Both the position numbers and the translations under genes were made by a program. From Shinella daejeonensis (GTDB taxonomy: Bacteria > Pseudomonadota > Alphaproteobacteria > Rhizobiales > Rhizobiaceae), in contig NZ_JAHWXY010000004.1 in the NCBI RefSeq assembly GCF_024281235.1, forward strand, positions 214,277 to 278,276: a stretch of DNA of 64,000 bases, read 5' to 3'. Below the pieces are notes generated by a model, which worked only from the letters and a program-made list of their open reading frames with translations, was not told the DNA's origin and ran no database searches. Of the stretch, positions 8,548 to 17,709 are shown in pieces (positions within the stretch are counted from its first letter, which is position 1; each line of letters begins with the position of its first letter).

Positions 8548-9945
8548 ATGACAGAAAATCCACACGTCCACGCCGACGATATCCGCTCCCGCTTCTCGGC
8601 GGCGATGTCCGCGATGTATCGCGACGAGGTTCCGGCCTATGGTACGCTGATGTCGCTGGTTGCCGCCGTCAACGCGGAAACGCTTGCCGCCGATCCGGTC
8701 TTGCGGGAGCGGCTGGAAGCCACCGGTTCGCTCGATCGCATTTCCGAGGAGCGCCATGGCGCGATCCGTCTCGGCACGCCGGCGGAACTGTCCATGATGC
8801 GCCGGGTCTTCGCGGTGATGGGCATGGACCCGGTCGGCTACTACGATCTTTCGACGGCCGGCGTCCCCGTCCATTCCACCGCCTTCCGCCCGGTCGGGGA
8901 GGAGAGCCTGAAGCGCAACCCGTTCCGCGTCTTCACCTCGCTGCTGCGTCTCGACCTCATCGCCGACGAGGCGTTGCGGGAGGAGGCCGCCGCCGTGCTC
9001 GCTACCCGCAGGATCTTCACGGACGAAGCCGTCGCGCTCGTCGAGAAGGCCGAGCGTGACGGCGGCCTTGATGAGACCGATGCGGCGCGCTTCGTCTGCG
9101 AAGTGCTCGAAACCTTCCGCTGGCACGATCATGCGATCGTCAGCGCCGGGATGTACGGGCGCCTGCACGATGCGCACCGGCTGATTGCCGATGTCGTGTC
9201 CTTCAGGGGGCCGCATATCAACCACCTGACCCCGCGCACGCTCGATATCGACAAGGTGCAGGCGCGGATGCCGCAAGAGGGTATCGCTCCCAAGGCCGTC
9301 GTCGAAGGGCCGCCGACCCGGCGTTGCCCGATCCTGCTGCGCCAGACCTCCTTCAAGGCGCTGGACGAAGCCGTCTCCTTCGCCGGTCCGGACGGCAGCT
9401 GGCAGAAGGGCTCGCATACGGCCCGCTTCGGTGAGATCGAGCAGCGCGGCGTAGCCCTGACCCCGAAGGGCCGCGCGCTCTACGATCAGCTGCTGAGCGA
9501 GACCCGCGCCCGTGTGCGCCCGGCCGCCGACGGCTCCAATGCGGCAGAATACGAAGCAGCGCTCGCCGATGTCTTCAAGGCGTTTCCGGACGACTGGGAC
9601 GACATGCGCAAGGCCGGCCTCGGTTACTTCAGCTATTCGCTGACGGAGAAGGGTAGGGCGGCCTCGGGCCGCAAGGCCGATCTCGAGACGGCCATCGAGG
9701 CGGGCCTCATCCGGTTCGATCCGATCGTCTACGAGGACTTCCTGCCTGTCAGCGCCGCCGGCATCTTCCAGTCGAACCTCGGCGATGACGCGACGCAGGA
9801 ATTTGCCGCCAGCCCCAACCAGCTGATGTTCGAGCGCGATCTGGGCGTGGCCGTGCTCGACGAGTTCGCGCATTATGCCGGCATCGAGCGTGCATCGCTT
9901 GAAATCTGCCTCACCATCGTCAACATGGCCGTCGCCGCGGAGTGA
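8548..9945 (+). CDS. hglS: 2-oxoadipate dioxygenase/decarboxylase (HglS, DUF1338 family)
   Basis: A 465-residue DUF1338 protein. HglS is an Fe(II)-dependent enzyme of the vicinal-oxygen-chelate fold that converts 2-oxoadipate to D-2-hydroxyglutarate with loss of CO2. Visible residues fit: His70 and Arg74 in EERHGAIRLG, His226 in GPHINHLTPR, a candidate glutamate ligand in RFGEIEQRG near residue 296, and the LPVSAAGIFQSN substrate loop near the end. I start at the ATG coding MTENP, preceded by GAGACGAGA, rather than an upstream in-frame TTG inside the repeat. It overlaps the next gene by 4 nt. Being directly followed by D-2-hydroxyglutarate dehydrogenase confirms the pathway step. Confidence 0.92.
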   Translation: MTENPHVHADDIRSRFSAAMSAMYRDEVPAYGTLMSLVAAVNAETLAADPVLRERLEATGSLDRISEERHGAIRLGTPAELSMMRRVFAVMGMDPVGYYDLSTAGVPVHSTAFRPVGEESLKRNPFRVFTSLLRLDLIADEALREEAAAVLATRRIFTDEAVALVEKAERDGGLDETDAARFVCEVLETFRWHDHAIVSAGMYGRLHDAHRLIADVVSFRGPHINHLTPRTLDIDKVQARMPQEGIAPKAVVEGPPTRRCPILLRQTSFKALDEAVSFAGPDGSWQKGSHTARFGEIEQRGVALTPKGRALYDQLLSETRARVRPAADGSNAAEYEAALADVFKAFPDDWDDMRKAGLGYFSYSLTEKGRAASGRKADLETAIEAGLIRFDPIVYEDFLPVSAAGIFQSNLGDDATQEFAASPNQLMFERDLGVAVLDEFAHYAGIERASLEICLTIVNMAVAAE

Positions 9946-11372
9946 CAGACAAGAGAATGATCGACGCCCATATCGAGGCATTGCAGAACCTGCTCGGCGA
10001 GAAAGGCCTTCTCGCTACGGCCTCCGATATGGCGGCCTATGAGACGGGCGCGCGCTACGATCACGGCGCGGCCGCCTTCGTGGCGCGGCCGGCCTCCACC
10101 GGGGAAGTCTCGGCGGTCGTCTCCTACTGCGTTCGAAACGGCATCGCGCTGATACCGCAATCCGGCAATACCGGCCTCGTCTCCGGCTCGACGCCGGACG
10201 ATAGCGGCCGGCAGGGCGTCTTGAGCCTCGACCGGCTGACCGCGCCCTTCGCGCTCGACCGGGTGAACCGCACGGTGAAGGCCGGGGCAGGGCTTCGCCT
10301 GTCCGACCTCAACGGCAGGCTGGAGGAGGCCGGTCTTTTCTTCCCGATCGACCTCGGGGCGGATCCGTGTCTCGGCGGCATGATCGCCACCAATACCGGC
10401 GGCTCGCGTTTCCTGCGCTATGGCGACGTACGCCGCAATACGCTGGGCCTCACGGTCGTGCTTGCCGACGAGGACGGCACGGTGCTCGACCTGTCCTCGG
10501 GCCTGCGCAAGAACAATACGGGCATCGACTGGAAACAGCTGTTCATCGGCACCTCGGGCGCCTTCGGCATCGTCACCGAATGCGTGCTGAACCTCGAGCC
10601 CCTGCCGCGCCAGACCGCGACCGCGCTGCTCGTGCCGGCCTCGACGGAGGCGGTTCCCGCCCTGCTCGTGGCGATGGAGGAGGCTCTCGGCAGCTATCTT
10701 TCCGCCTTCGAGGGCATGTCCGGCAATGCGGTGCGCGCGGCGCTTGACCATGTCGCTTCGCTCCGCAATCCATTTCAGGGCGGCATCGTTCCGGATTTCG
10801 TGATCCTTGCCGAGATTTCCCGCTCCAGCCCGCAGCGCGAGGGCGAGCAGCCGCTCGACGCGGTGCTGGAGGACGTGCTGGCGGCAATCTGGGAGCAGGA
10901 AGGCGCGCCGCTTGCCGATGCCTTCGTCGGTCCGCCGCACGAGATCTGGGCGCTGCGGCATGGGCTTTCGGAAGGTGTCAAACATAGCGGGCGATTGATC
11001 GCCTTCGATCTATCCTTCCGGCGGGGCGACATCATGCGTTTCCTCGACCATATGAAGGCGGAGATGCCGAAACGCTTTGCGGATGTGACCATCTGCGACT
11101 TCGGCCATATCGGCGACGGCGGCGTGCACTTCAACCTCGTTGTCGCCTGCGACGACCGGCGGCTTGCCGATCCGGGCTTCGAGCCGGGTTTGCGCGAATG
11201 GGTGTTCACGGCCGCCGTGGAAACCTTCGGCGGCAGCTTCAGCGCGGAACATGCGATCGGCCGCAAGAACCAAGGCTTCTACGACAAATATACCCCGGAT
11301 GAGATCCGCAAGCTGGCGGCCGGGCTGAAATCGATCACCTCGCCGGGTCCGCTCGGCGCCATGACATTCTGA
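9942..11372 (+). CDS. D-2-hydroxyglutarate dehydrogenase-type FAD-linked oxidase
   Basis: A 476-residue protein of the FAD_binding_4 / FAD-oxidase_C (VAO) family. The FAD-phosphate loop reads PQSGNTGLVSGSTPD, followed by LGGMIATNTGGSRFLRYGD, and the C-terminal half has CDFGHIGDGGVHFNLV, the metal/substrate histidine motif of 2-hydroxyacid dehydrogenases. The start is GTG (GTGA overlap with the hglS stop); an ATG five codons later is the alternative. It would oxidise the D-2-hydroxyglutarate made by HglS to 2-oxoglutarate. Glycolate- or D-lactate-type activity is the main alternative, but the coupling to hglS argues for 2-hydroxyglutarate. Confidence 0.88.
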   Translation: MTDKRMIDAHIEALQNLLGEKGLLATASDMAAYETGARYDHGAAAFVARPASTGEVSAVVSYCVRNGIALIPQSGNTGLVSGSTPDDSGRQGVLSLDRLTAPFALDRVNRTVKAGAGLRLSDLNGRLEEAGLFFPIDLGADPCLGGMIATNTGGSRFLRYGDVRRNTLGLTVVLADEDGTVLDLSSGLRKNNTGIDWKQLFIGTSGAFGIVTECVLNLEPLPRQTATALLVPASTEAVPALLVAMEEALGSYLSAFEGMSGNAVRAALDHVASLRNPFQGGIVPDFVILAEISRSSPQREGEQPLDAVLEDVLAAIWEQEGAPLADAFVGPPHEIWALRHGLSEGVKHSGRLIAFDLSFRRGDIMRFLDHMKAEMPKRFADVTICDFGHIGDGGVHFNLVVACDDRRLADPGFEPGLREWVFTAAVETFGGSFSAEHAIGRKNQGFYDKYTPDEIRKLAAGLKSITSPGPLGAMTF

Positions 11373-11394
11373 CAGGACAATAGGGAGACATCTC

Positions 11395-12918
11395 ATGACG
11401 ACAGTCGACGTGAAAAAGGAAACCGCAGCTCTTCTCGACAAGCTGGGCGTGCCGCGCGCGGCCTGGGAAGGCGGCGACATGGCCTCCTTCAGCCCGGTGA
11501 GCGGCGAGGAGATCGCCCGGCTGAAGACCGTTTCGGCCGAAGGCGCCGCCGGGGCGATCGACGCCGCCCATGCGGCCTTCAAGGAATGGCGTCTCGTGCC
11601 TGCGCCGAAGCGCGGCGAACTCGTACGCCTGCTCGGCGAGGAATTGCGCGCCGCCAAGGACGATCTCGGTCGTCTCGTCTCGATCGAGGCCGGCAAGATC
11701 ACGTCCGAGGGCCTCGGCGAAGTGCAGGAAATGATCGACATCTGCGATTTCGCCGTCGGACTTTCCCGCCAGCTCTACGGCCTGACCATCGCCACAGAGC
11801 GCCCCGGCCACCGCATGATGGAGACCTGGCATCCGCTCGGCGTCGTCGGAGTCATCTCGGCCTTCAACTTCCCGGTCGCCGTCTGGTCGTGGAACACCGC
11901 GCTGGCGCTCGTCTGCGGCAATGCCGTCGTCTGGAAGCCCTCCGAAAAGGCGTCGCTGACCGCGCTCGCCAGCCAGGCGATCCTCGAGCGCGCCATCGCC
12001 CGCTTCGGCGACGCTCCGAAGAACCTGTCGCAGGTTCTCATCGGCGACCGGGCGATCGGCGAAGTCCTCGTCGATCATCCGAAGGTCGCGCTCGTCTCGG
12101 CCACCGGCTCCACCCGCATGGGCCGGGAGGTCGGCCCGCGCCTGGCGAAGCGTTTCGCCCGTTCGATCCTCGAACTCGGCGGCAACAACGCCGGCATCGT
12201 CTGCCCTTCGGCCGATCTCGACATGGCGCTGCGCGCCATCGCCTTCGGCGCCATGGGCACCGCCGGCCAGCGCTGCACGACGCTGCGTCGCCTGTTCGTG
12301 CATGACAGCGTCTACGACCAGCTCGTGCCTCGCCTGAAGAAAGCCTATACGAGCGTTTCCGTCGGCAACCCGCTGGAGACCTCGGCGCTGGTCGGCCCGC
12401 TGGTCGATAAGCAGGCCTATGACAACATGCAGAAGGCGCTGGAAGCGGCGAAGGCGGCGGGCGGTTCCGTCACCGGCGGCGAGCGCGTCACGGACGCCGG
12501 CAAGGACACGGCCTACTATGTGAAGCCGGCGATCGTCGAAATGCCGAAGCAGGCCGGACCGGTTCTCGAAGAGACCTTCGCGCCGATCCTCTACGTCATG
12601 AAGTATTCCGACTTCGACAAGGCGCTGGAAGACCATAACGCGGTGGCGGCGGGCCTCTCCTCGTCGATCTTCACGCTGAACATGCAGGAGGCCGAGCGCT
12701 TCCTGTCGGCCGACGGCTCCGATTGCGGCATCGCCAATGTCAATATCGGCACATCGGGCGCGGAAATCGGCGGGGCGTTCGGCGGCGAGAAGGAAACCGG
12801 CGGCGGCCGCGAGAGCGGGTCCGACGCCTGGAAGGCCTATATGCGCCGCGCGACCAACACCGTGAACTATTCGAAGGCGCTGCCGCTCGCCCAGGGCGTC
12901 TCCTTCGATATCGAGTAA
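11395..12918 (+). CDS. amaB: 2-aminoadipate-6-semialdehyde / piperideine-6-carboxylate dehydrogenase (ALDH7 family)
   Basis: A 507-residue aldehyde dehydrogenase of the antiquitin (ALDH7A1) type. The catalytic glutamate is in ILELGGNNAGIV and the catalytic cysteine in GTAGQRCTTLRRLFVH; the GGNNA and TAGQRCTT forms are typical of ALDH7. It would oxidise 2-aminoadipate 6-semialdehyde (in equilibrium with piperideine-6-carboxylate) to L-2-aminoadipate with NAD+. A GGGAGA ribosome site sits 6 nt before the ATG, and the gene follows the D-2-hydroxyglutarate dehydrogenase by 22 nt in the same operon. The gene name is assigned by family and context. Confidence 0.88.
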   Translation: MTTVDVKKETAALLDKLGVPRAAWEGGDMASFSPVSGEEIARLKTVSAEGAAGAIDAAHAAFKEWRLVPAPKRGELVRLLGEELRAAKDDLGRLVSIEAGKITSEGLGEVQEMIDICDFAVGLSRQLYGLTIATERPGHRMMETWHPLGVVGVISAFNFPVAVWSWNTALALVCGNAVVWKPSEKASLTALASQAILERAIARFGDAPKNLSQVLIGDRAIGEVLVDHPKVALVSATGSTRMGREVGPRLAKRFARSILELGGNNAGIVCPSADLDMALRAIAFGAMGTAGQRCTTLRRLFVHDSVYDQLVPRLKKAYTSVSVGNPLETSALVGPLVDKQAYDNMQKALEAAKAAGGSVTGGERVTDAGKDTAYYVKPAIVEMPKQAGPVLEETFAPILYVMKYSDFDKALEDHNAVAAGLSSSIFTLNMQEAERFLSADGSDCGIANVNIGTSGAEIGGAFGGEKETGGGRESGSDAWKAYMRRATNTVNYSKALPLAQGVSFDIE

Positions 12919-14155
<1,237 letters not shown>

Positions 14156-14157
<2 letters not shown>

Positions 14158-14215
14158 GCATTTCCAGCAAAAGTGCGTAGCGGTTTTGCGTCCGGAAATA
14201 CGGCTACGAGAAAGA
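14156..14215. repeat. Rhizobial dispersed palindromic repeat, copy 2
   Basis: It begins within the aminotransferase stop codon. Inverted arms ATTTCC/GGAAAT and GCAAAA/TTTTGC surround GTGCGTAGCGG. Its core GCGGTTTTGCGTCCGGAA matches copy 1 at 8477 closely. Confidence 0.65.
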
Positions 14216-14290
14216 GAGAGCGGCTCTACCGAACCTGTGAAAAGCGGAATCGCTCTCAGCCGATGGCCAGACGACGGGCAAACAAGAAAA

Positions 14291-14316
14291 GGGGGGCGCT
14301 GGCCCCCCATTTTTAT
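14291..14316 (+). terminator. Intrinsic terminator of the hglS-aminotransferase operon
   Basis: GGGGGGC and GCCCCCC pair around a short loop and are followed by ATTTTTA, a textbook rho-independent terminator about 135 nt after the aminotransferase stop. Confidence 0.85.
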
Positions 14317-14376
14317 TGGTCCGCGCCCTTGGCGGGCGTTCTCTCTTCCCCGCGGAGTGAGCCGCAGACAGGCGAA

Positions 14377-14398
14377 CGCCCCGGCTGAAACCGGGGCG
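14377..14398 (-). terminator. Hairpin terminator downstream of the lysine dehydrogenase gene
   Basis: CGCCCCGG and CCGGGGCG pair perfectly around CTGAAA, 20 nt beyond the stop of the minus-strand gene ending at 14418. Confidence 0.6.
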
Positions 14399-14417
14399 TG
14401 TCGGAAGATTCTGGCAA

Positions 14418-15518
14418 TCAGGCGGCGCGCGCGCCGTGATGCTCCTGCGCGTAGTAACGGCCGAAGCGGTTGGCGAGGAAGGCGGACAGCGCGATTTCCT
14501 CCTGGCGGACGAAGCCCCTGGCGCCGAGCGTTCCGTCGGCCAGCATGTCGAGCACGGCGCAGATCGAGCCTGCGGTGGTGATCTGGATCGCCGAGTGCAG
14601 GCGGCCGGCGACCGGCGCGCTATAGACCTTGTTTGCGTAGGTTTCCTGCACGAGGCGGCCGGCCTTGCGGCCGGAGACGGTCACGAAGATGATGACGACG
14701 TCCTGCGTGGTGGTGGGCAGGGCGTTCTCGAAGATATCCTTCAGCACGTCGCGGCGATGGCGAAGCCCGAGATCGTTCAGGAGCGCCTTCATGATGGCGA
14801 CATGGCCCGGATAGCGAATGGTCTTGTAGTTCAGCGTGCGGACCTTGTCCTTCAGCGTGTCGCAGAGCGTGCCGAGGCCGCCCGATGTGTTGAACGCCTC
14901 ATAGGTCACGCCGTCGAGCGAGAACTCCTCGCGTTCCTCCAGCGCCGGCACCTCGATCAGCGCGCCTTCGACGATCGCCTCGCAGGGTTCGATATATTCG
15001 TTGATGACGCCGTCCGTGCTCCAGGTGAGATTGTAGTTCAGCGCGTTGGACGGATACTGCGGCAGCGCGCCGACGCGCATGCGCACGCTGTCGAGCGTAT
15101 CGAAGCGGCTGGCGAGATCGTTGGCGACGATGGAGATGAAGCCCGGCGCAAGGCCGCACTGGGGAATGAAGGCGGTCTTCGCCTCTGCGGCGATGCGCTT
15201 GACCTGACGGGTGGATTCGACGTCTTCGGTGAGGTCGAGATAGTGCACGCCGGCGTCGGCGGCCGCCTCGGCGATGGCGACGGTCAGGTGATAGGGCGCG
15301 GCGGAAAGGACGGCGAACCTGCCGGCAAGCAGCTTGCGCATGGCCGCCCCGTCCGCGATGTCGACGACTGCCGTCGATATGGCGTCGTGCTGCTCGATGG
15401 CGGCGAGCTGTTCTTCCGCCCGGTCGGCGATCGTAACCCGATAGTCGCCGCTATGGGCCAGAATCCTGGCGATGGTGGAACCGATCTTGCCGGCGCCGAT
15501 GACGACGATATCCTTCAT
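14418..15518 (-). CDS. Saccharopine-dehydrogenase-family protein, probable L-lysine 6-dehydrogenase
   Basis: A 366-residue NAD(P)-binding protein starting VVIGAGKIGSTIARILAH (Rossmann motif). The middle has QCGLAPGFISIVANDLA, FNTSGGLGTLCDTLK and LNYKTIRYPGHVAIMKALL. Compared from memory with Geobacillus lysine 6-dehydrogenase, the GxAPG, HTSGG-like and YKTIRYxGH motifs occur in the same order, which favours lysine dehydrogenation to the 6-semialdehyde over true saccharopine cleavage. The start follows CTGGAGGAAAGC. It converges on the aminoadipate operon and is divergent from an Lrp regulator, which supports a lysine role. The substrate has not been shown. Confidence 0.82.
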   Translation of the reverse strand: MKDIVVIGAGKIGSTIARILAHSGDYRVTIADRAEEQLAAIEQHDAISTAVVDIADGAAMRKLLAGRFAVLSAAPYHLTVAIAEAAADAGVHYLDLTEDVESTRQVKRIAAEAKTAFIPQCGLAPGFISIVANDLASRFDTLDSVRMRVGALPQYPSNALNYNLTWSTDGVINEYIEPCEAIVEGALIEVPALEEREEFSLDGVTYEAFNTSGGLGTLCDTLKDKVRTLNYKTIRYPGHVAIMKALLNDLGLRHRRDVLKDIFENALPTTTQDVVIIFVTVSGRKAGRLVQETYANKVYSAPVAGRLHSAIQITTAGSICAVLDMLADGTLGARGFVRQEEIALSAFLANRFGRYYAQEHHGARAA

Positions 15519-15586
15519 GCTTTCCTCCAGAATGCAGTTCGCATGGAGTCTGATGATAAAGGCCGTCGATTTAAAGCGCCGTTTCA

Positions 15587-15618
15587 GGCATAATGAATGA
15601 TCGATATCGGCATAATGA
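15587..15618. promoter_or_regulatory. Direct-repeat candidate operator between lysine dehydrogenase and lrp genes
   Basis: The decamer GGCATAATGA occurs at 15587-15596 and again at 15609-15618, 22 bp apart, about two helical turns. It lies in the divergent spacer beside an Lrp/AsnC gene, a class that binds helically phased sites. It overlaps the most upstream possible lrp start codons. Function is inferred from spacing and location only. Confidence 0.45.
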
Positions 15619-15626
15619 CGGTTGTC

Positions 15627-16067
15627 ATGGACATTAAGACGATAAATCCCAAGGATCGCGAACTGCTGGCCATCCTCAGCGAAAACGCCCGCGAGCAGAC
15701 GGCGGCCATTGCGCGCCGGCTCGGTCTGTCGCGAACCACCGTGCAGGCGAAGATCGAACGGCTGGAACGGGAAGGCATCATCGAGGGCTATGGCGTCAAG
15801 CTGTCGGCGGCTTACGAGAGCGGTATGGTGAAGGCGCATGTGCTGATCACCATCGCGCCGAAGACGCTTGCCCGGGTAACGGCGGAACTGCACGGCATTT
15901 CGGCCGTGCGCACATTGCACTCCGTCAGCGGCAGCTTCGATCTCATCGCGGTGGTCGCCGCCGCCTCGATTGCCGAACTCGACCATCTGATCGACCGGAT
16001 CGGCGAGATCGAGGGCGTGGAGCGAACGCTCTCCTCGATCATCCTGTCCACCCGGATCCGCCGTTAG
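15627..16067 (+). CDS. Lrp/AsnC-family transcriptional regulator
   Basis: A protein of 146 residues from this start. The N-terminal helix-turn-helix reads AAIARRLGLSRTTVQAKIER, and the C-terminal half is the RAM ligand-binding domain (SVSGSFDLIAVVAAASIAEL). Possible ATGs lie at 15597, 15615 and 15627. I prefer 15627 because the family usually starts only a few residues before the KDRELL helix and because the upstream codons coincide with direct repeats that look like an operator. It is divergent from the lysine 6-dehydrogenase-like gene; lysine-responsive control is the likely role, by analogy with other amino-acid catabolic loci. Confidence 0.88.
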   Translation: MDIKTINPKDRELLAILSENAREQTAAIARRLGLSRTTVQAKIERLEREGIIEGYGVKLSAAYESGMVKAHVLITIAPKTLARVTAELHGISAVRTLHSVSGSFDLIAVVAAASIAELDHLIDRIGEIEGVERTLSSIILSTRIRR

Positions 16068-16070
16068 CGC

Positions 16071-16115
16071 GGTCTTCCGGACGCAAAAGCGGGGAACCGG
16101 TCTTGCACCCGGAGT
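16071..16115. repeat. Diverged, inverted copy of the rhizobial repeat (copy 3)
   Basis: CTTCCGGACGCAAAAGCGG is the reverse complement of the core in copy 2, in the short gap after the lrp stop. The second half has drifted, so this is a partial copy. Confidence 0.4.
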
Positions 16116-16128
16116 TATCCGGCGTGGA

Positions 16129-16545
16129 TCAGTTCACGTCTTCCGGCAGGATCGGAAGGGGAGTGACCTCGACGCCTTCCTCCAGCAGTTCGCGCGCCTC
16201 ATCCAGCGTCGCCCGGCCGATCAGGCCGCGCTGCTCCGCCTCGCCGTAATGGATCTTGCGGGCTTCCTCGGGGAAGCGGTCGCCGACATCCTCCGAATTG
16301 GCGCGGATCTTCGCGACGGTCTCGCGCAACTGCGCGACCGCCTCCCGGCGTCCGCTCTGCGACCTCTCCTCCCGGCGGCGAGCCGTCGATACGGAGGGCG
16401 CCATCAATTGCTTGACGACATGCGGCGAGCCGCAGGTCGGACAGGTGACGAGCGCCATCGCCTGCTGCCGGTCGAAATCCTCGCCGGAACTGAACCAGCC
16501 CTCGAAGACATGGCCGTTATCGCAGGAAAGACCGTAGCGGATCAA
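16129..16545 (-). CDS. DUF1178 family protein
   Basis: A 138-residue protein. The N terminus MIRYGLSCDNGHVFEGWFSS and the CPTCGS pair give a rubredoxin-like two-knuckle arrangement (C8 and the CPTC motif), typical of DUF1178. The second half is charged and helical, ending VTPLPILPEDVN, a conserved tail. The family's function is unknown. Its start overlaps the nitrilase stop by 4 nt, so it is the last gene of the comF-grxC-nitrilase-DUF1178 operon. Confidence 0.9.
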   Translation of the reverse strand: MIRYGLSCDNGHVFEGWFSSGEDFDRQQAMALVTCPTCGSPHVVKQLMAPSVSTARRREERSQSGRREAVAQLRETVAKIRANSEDVGDRFPEEARKIHYGEAEQRGLIGRATLDEARELLEEGVEVTPLPILPEDVN

Positions 16546-17399
16546 AGGCCTACGCCTCCTCTCGTGCCGGCTTCCACCGTTTCGAGCGTAAACGACCGTC
16601 CGTTGCGCAGATTGGGGATCCTGTCGCGTGCGGCCTTGACCGCGGCGATGTCGATTTCCGCCAGCACGACCGCCTCGCCGGTGCCGCCGGCCGCCGCCAG
16701 CACGCGGCCCCAGGGGTCGACGATCATGGAGTGACCGAAGGTTTCACGACCGTCTTCATGACGGCCCGCCTGGGCGGCGGCGACGATATAGACGCCGTTT
16801 TCGATGGCGCGGGCGCGCAACAGCGTTTCCCAATGCGCTTCGCCGGTCTGGCGGGTGAAGGCGGCGGGAACGGAGATCATCTCCGCGCCGGCCTGTGCCT
16901 GTGTCTTGAAGAGTTCGGGAAAACGCAGATCGTAGCAGATGGTGAAGCCCAGACGCGCGAAGGGCAGCGTCGCCATGCGCGCGACCGCGCCCGGCGAATA
17001 GACCGCGCTTTCACGCCAGCTCTCGCCATTGTCCAGATCGACGTCGAACATGTGGATCTTGTCGTAGCGGCAGACGCGTTCGCCATCCGGCCCGAACAGG
17101 AAACCGCGATTGGCCACCCGGCCATCGGCAAGCGCGATGGCGGTGGAGCCGACATGAACATGGATGCCGAGTTCGCCGGCAAGGGCGGCGGCGGCGCGCA
17201 CGACGGGATCGTCGTCCTCGGTAGCCAGTACGGAACGCAGGCCCTCGCGATCCCGCTGCACCGCGCCGGTCATTTCCGGCGTCTGGACGTAGATCGCGCC
17301 GCGTGCGGCGGCGTCGCGGACGAGCCGCTGCATCGTCGCGACGTTGCGATGGGGATCGATGCCGGAGCACATCTGGAGGGCGGCGATCTTGATGGGCAT
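16542..17399 (-). CDS. Carbon-nitrogen hydrolase (Nit1-like amidase)
   Basis: A 285-residue nitrilase-superfamily enzyme with the complete catalytic triad: Glu42 (TPEMTG), Lys114 (RYDKIHMFD) and Cys155 (GFTICYDLRFPE). The sequence pattern is that of Nit1-like proteins, some of which act as deaminated-glutathione amidases in metabolite repair. That role is consistent with the adjacent glutaredoxin gene, 15 nt upstream, but is not proven. Cytoplasmic; no signal peptide. Confidence 0.88.
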   Translation of the reverse strand: MPIKIAALQMCSGIDPHRNVATMQRLVRDAAARGAIYVQTPEMTGAVQRDREGLRSVLATEDDDPVVRAAAALAGELGIHVHVGSTAIALADGRVANRGFLFGPDGERVCRYDKIHMFDVDLDNGESWRESAVYSPGAVARMATLPFARLGFTICYDLRFPELFKTQAQAGAEMISVPAAFTRQTGEAHWETLLRARAIENGVYIVAAAQAGRHEDGRETFGHSMIVDPWGRVLAAAGGTGEAVVLAEIDIAAVKAARDRIPNLRNGRSFTLETVEAGTRGGVGL

Positions 17400-17414
17400 G
17401 ATCCGGTCTCCCCT

Positions 17415-17672
17415 TCAGGCGGCCAGCAGGGCGTCAAGCTCGCCCGAGCGGTCCAGCGCATGCAGGTCGTCACAGCCGCCGACGTGGCGGTCGCCGATGA
17501 AGATCTGCGGGAAGGTGCGCCGTCCGTTGGTGCGCTGGGTCATCTCCTCGCGCAGCGCCGGCGCATGGGTGGCGTCGTGTTCCTCATAGGCCACACCCTT
17601 GGAATCGAGAAGCCGCTTGGCGGCGCTGCAATAGCCGCAGAACTGGCGCGTATAGATGACAACCGAAGCCAT
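17415..17672 (-). CDS. grxC: Glutaredoxin 3 (GrxC)
   Basis: An 85-residue dithiol glutaredoxin. The active site is Cys12-Gly-Tyr-Cys15, where E. coli Grx3 has a proline in the second place. TFPQIFIGDRHVGGCDDLHA supplies the cis-proline and glutathione-binding GG-D motif. It reduces protein and small-molecule disulfides using glutathione. I start at the ATG coding MASVVIYTRQ because the longer open frame adds a stretch with no family match. Confidence 0.93.
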   Translation of the reverse strand: MASVVIYTRQFCGYCSAAKRLLDSKGVAYEEHDATHAPALREEMTQRTNGRRTFPQIFIGDRHVGGCDDLHALDRSGELDALLAA

Positions 17673-17709
17673 GAAGAGACACCTGCTCCAACCGTTAAAA
17701 CCGTTCCCC

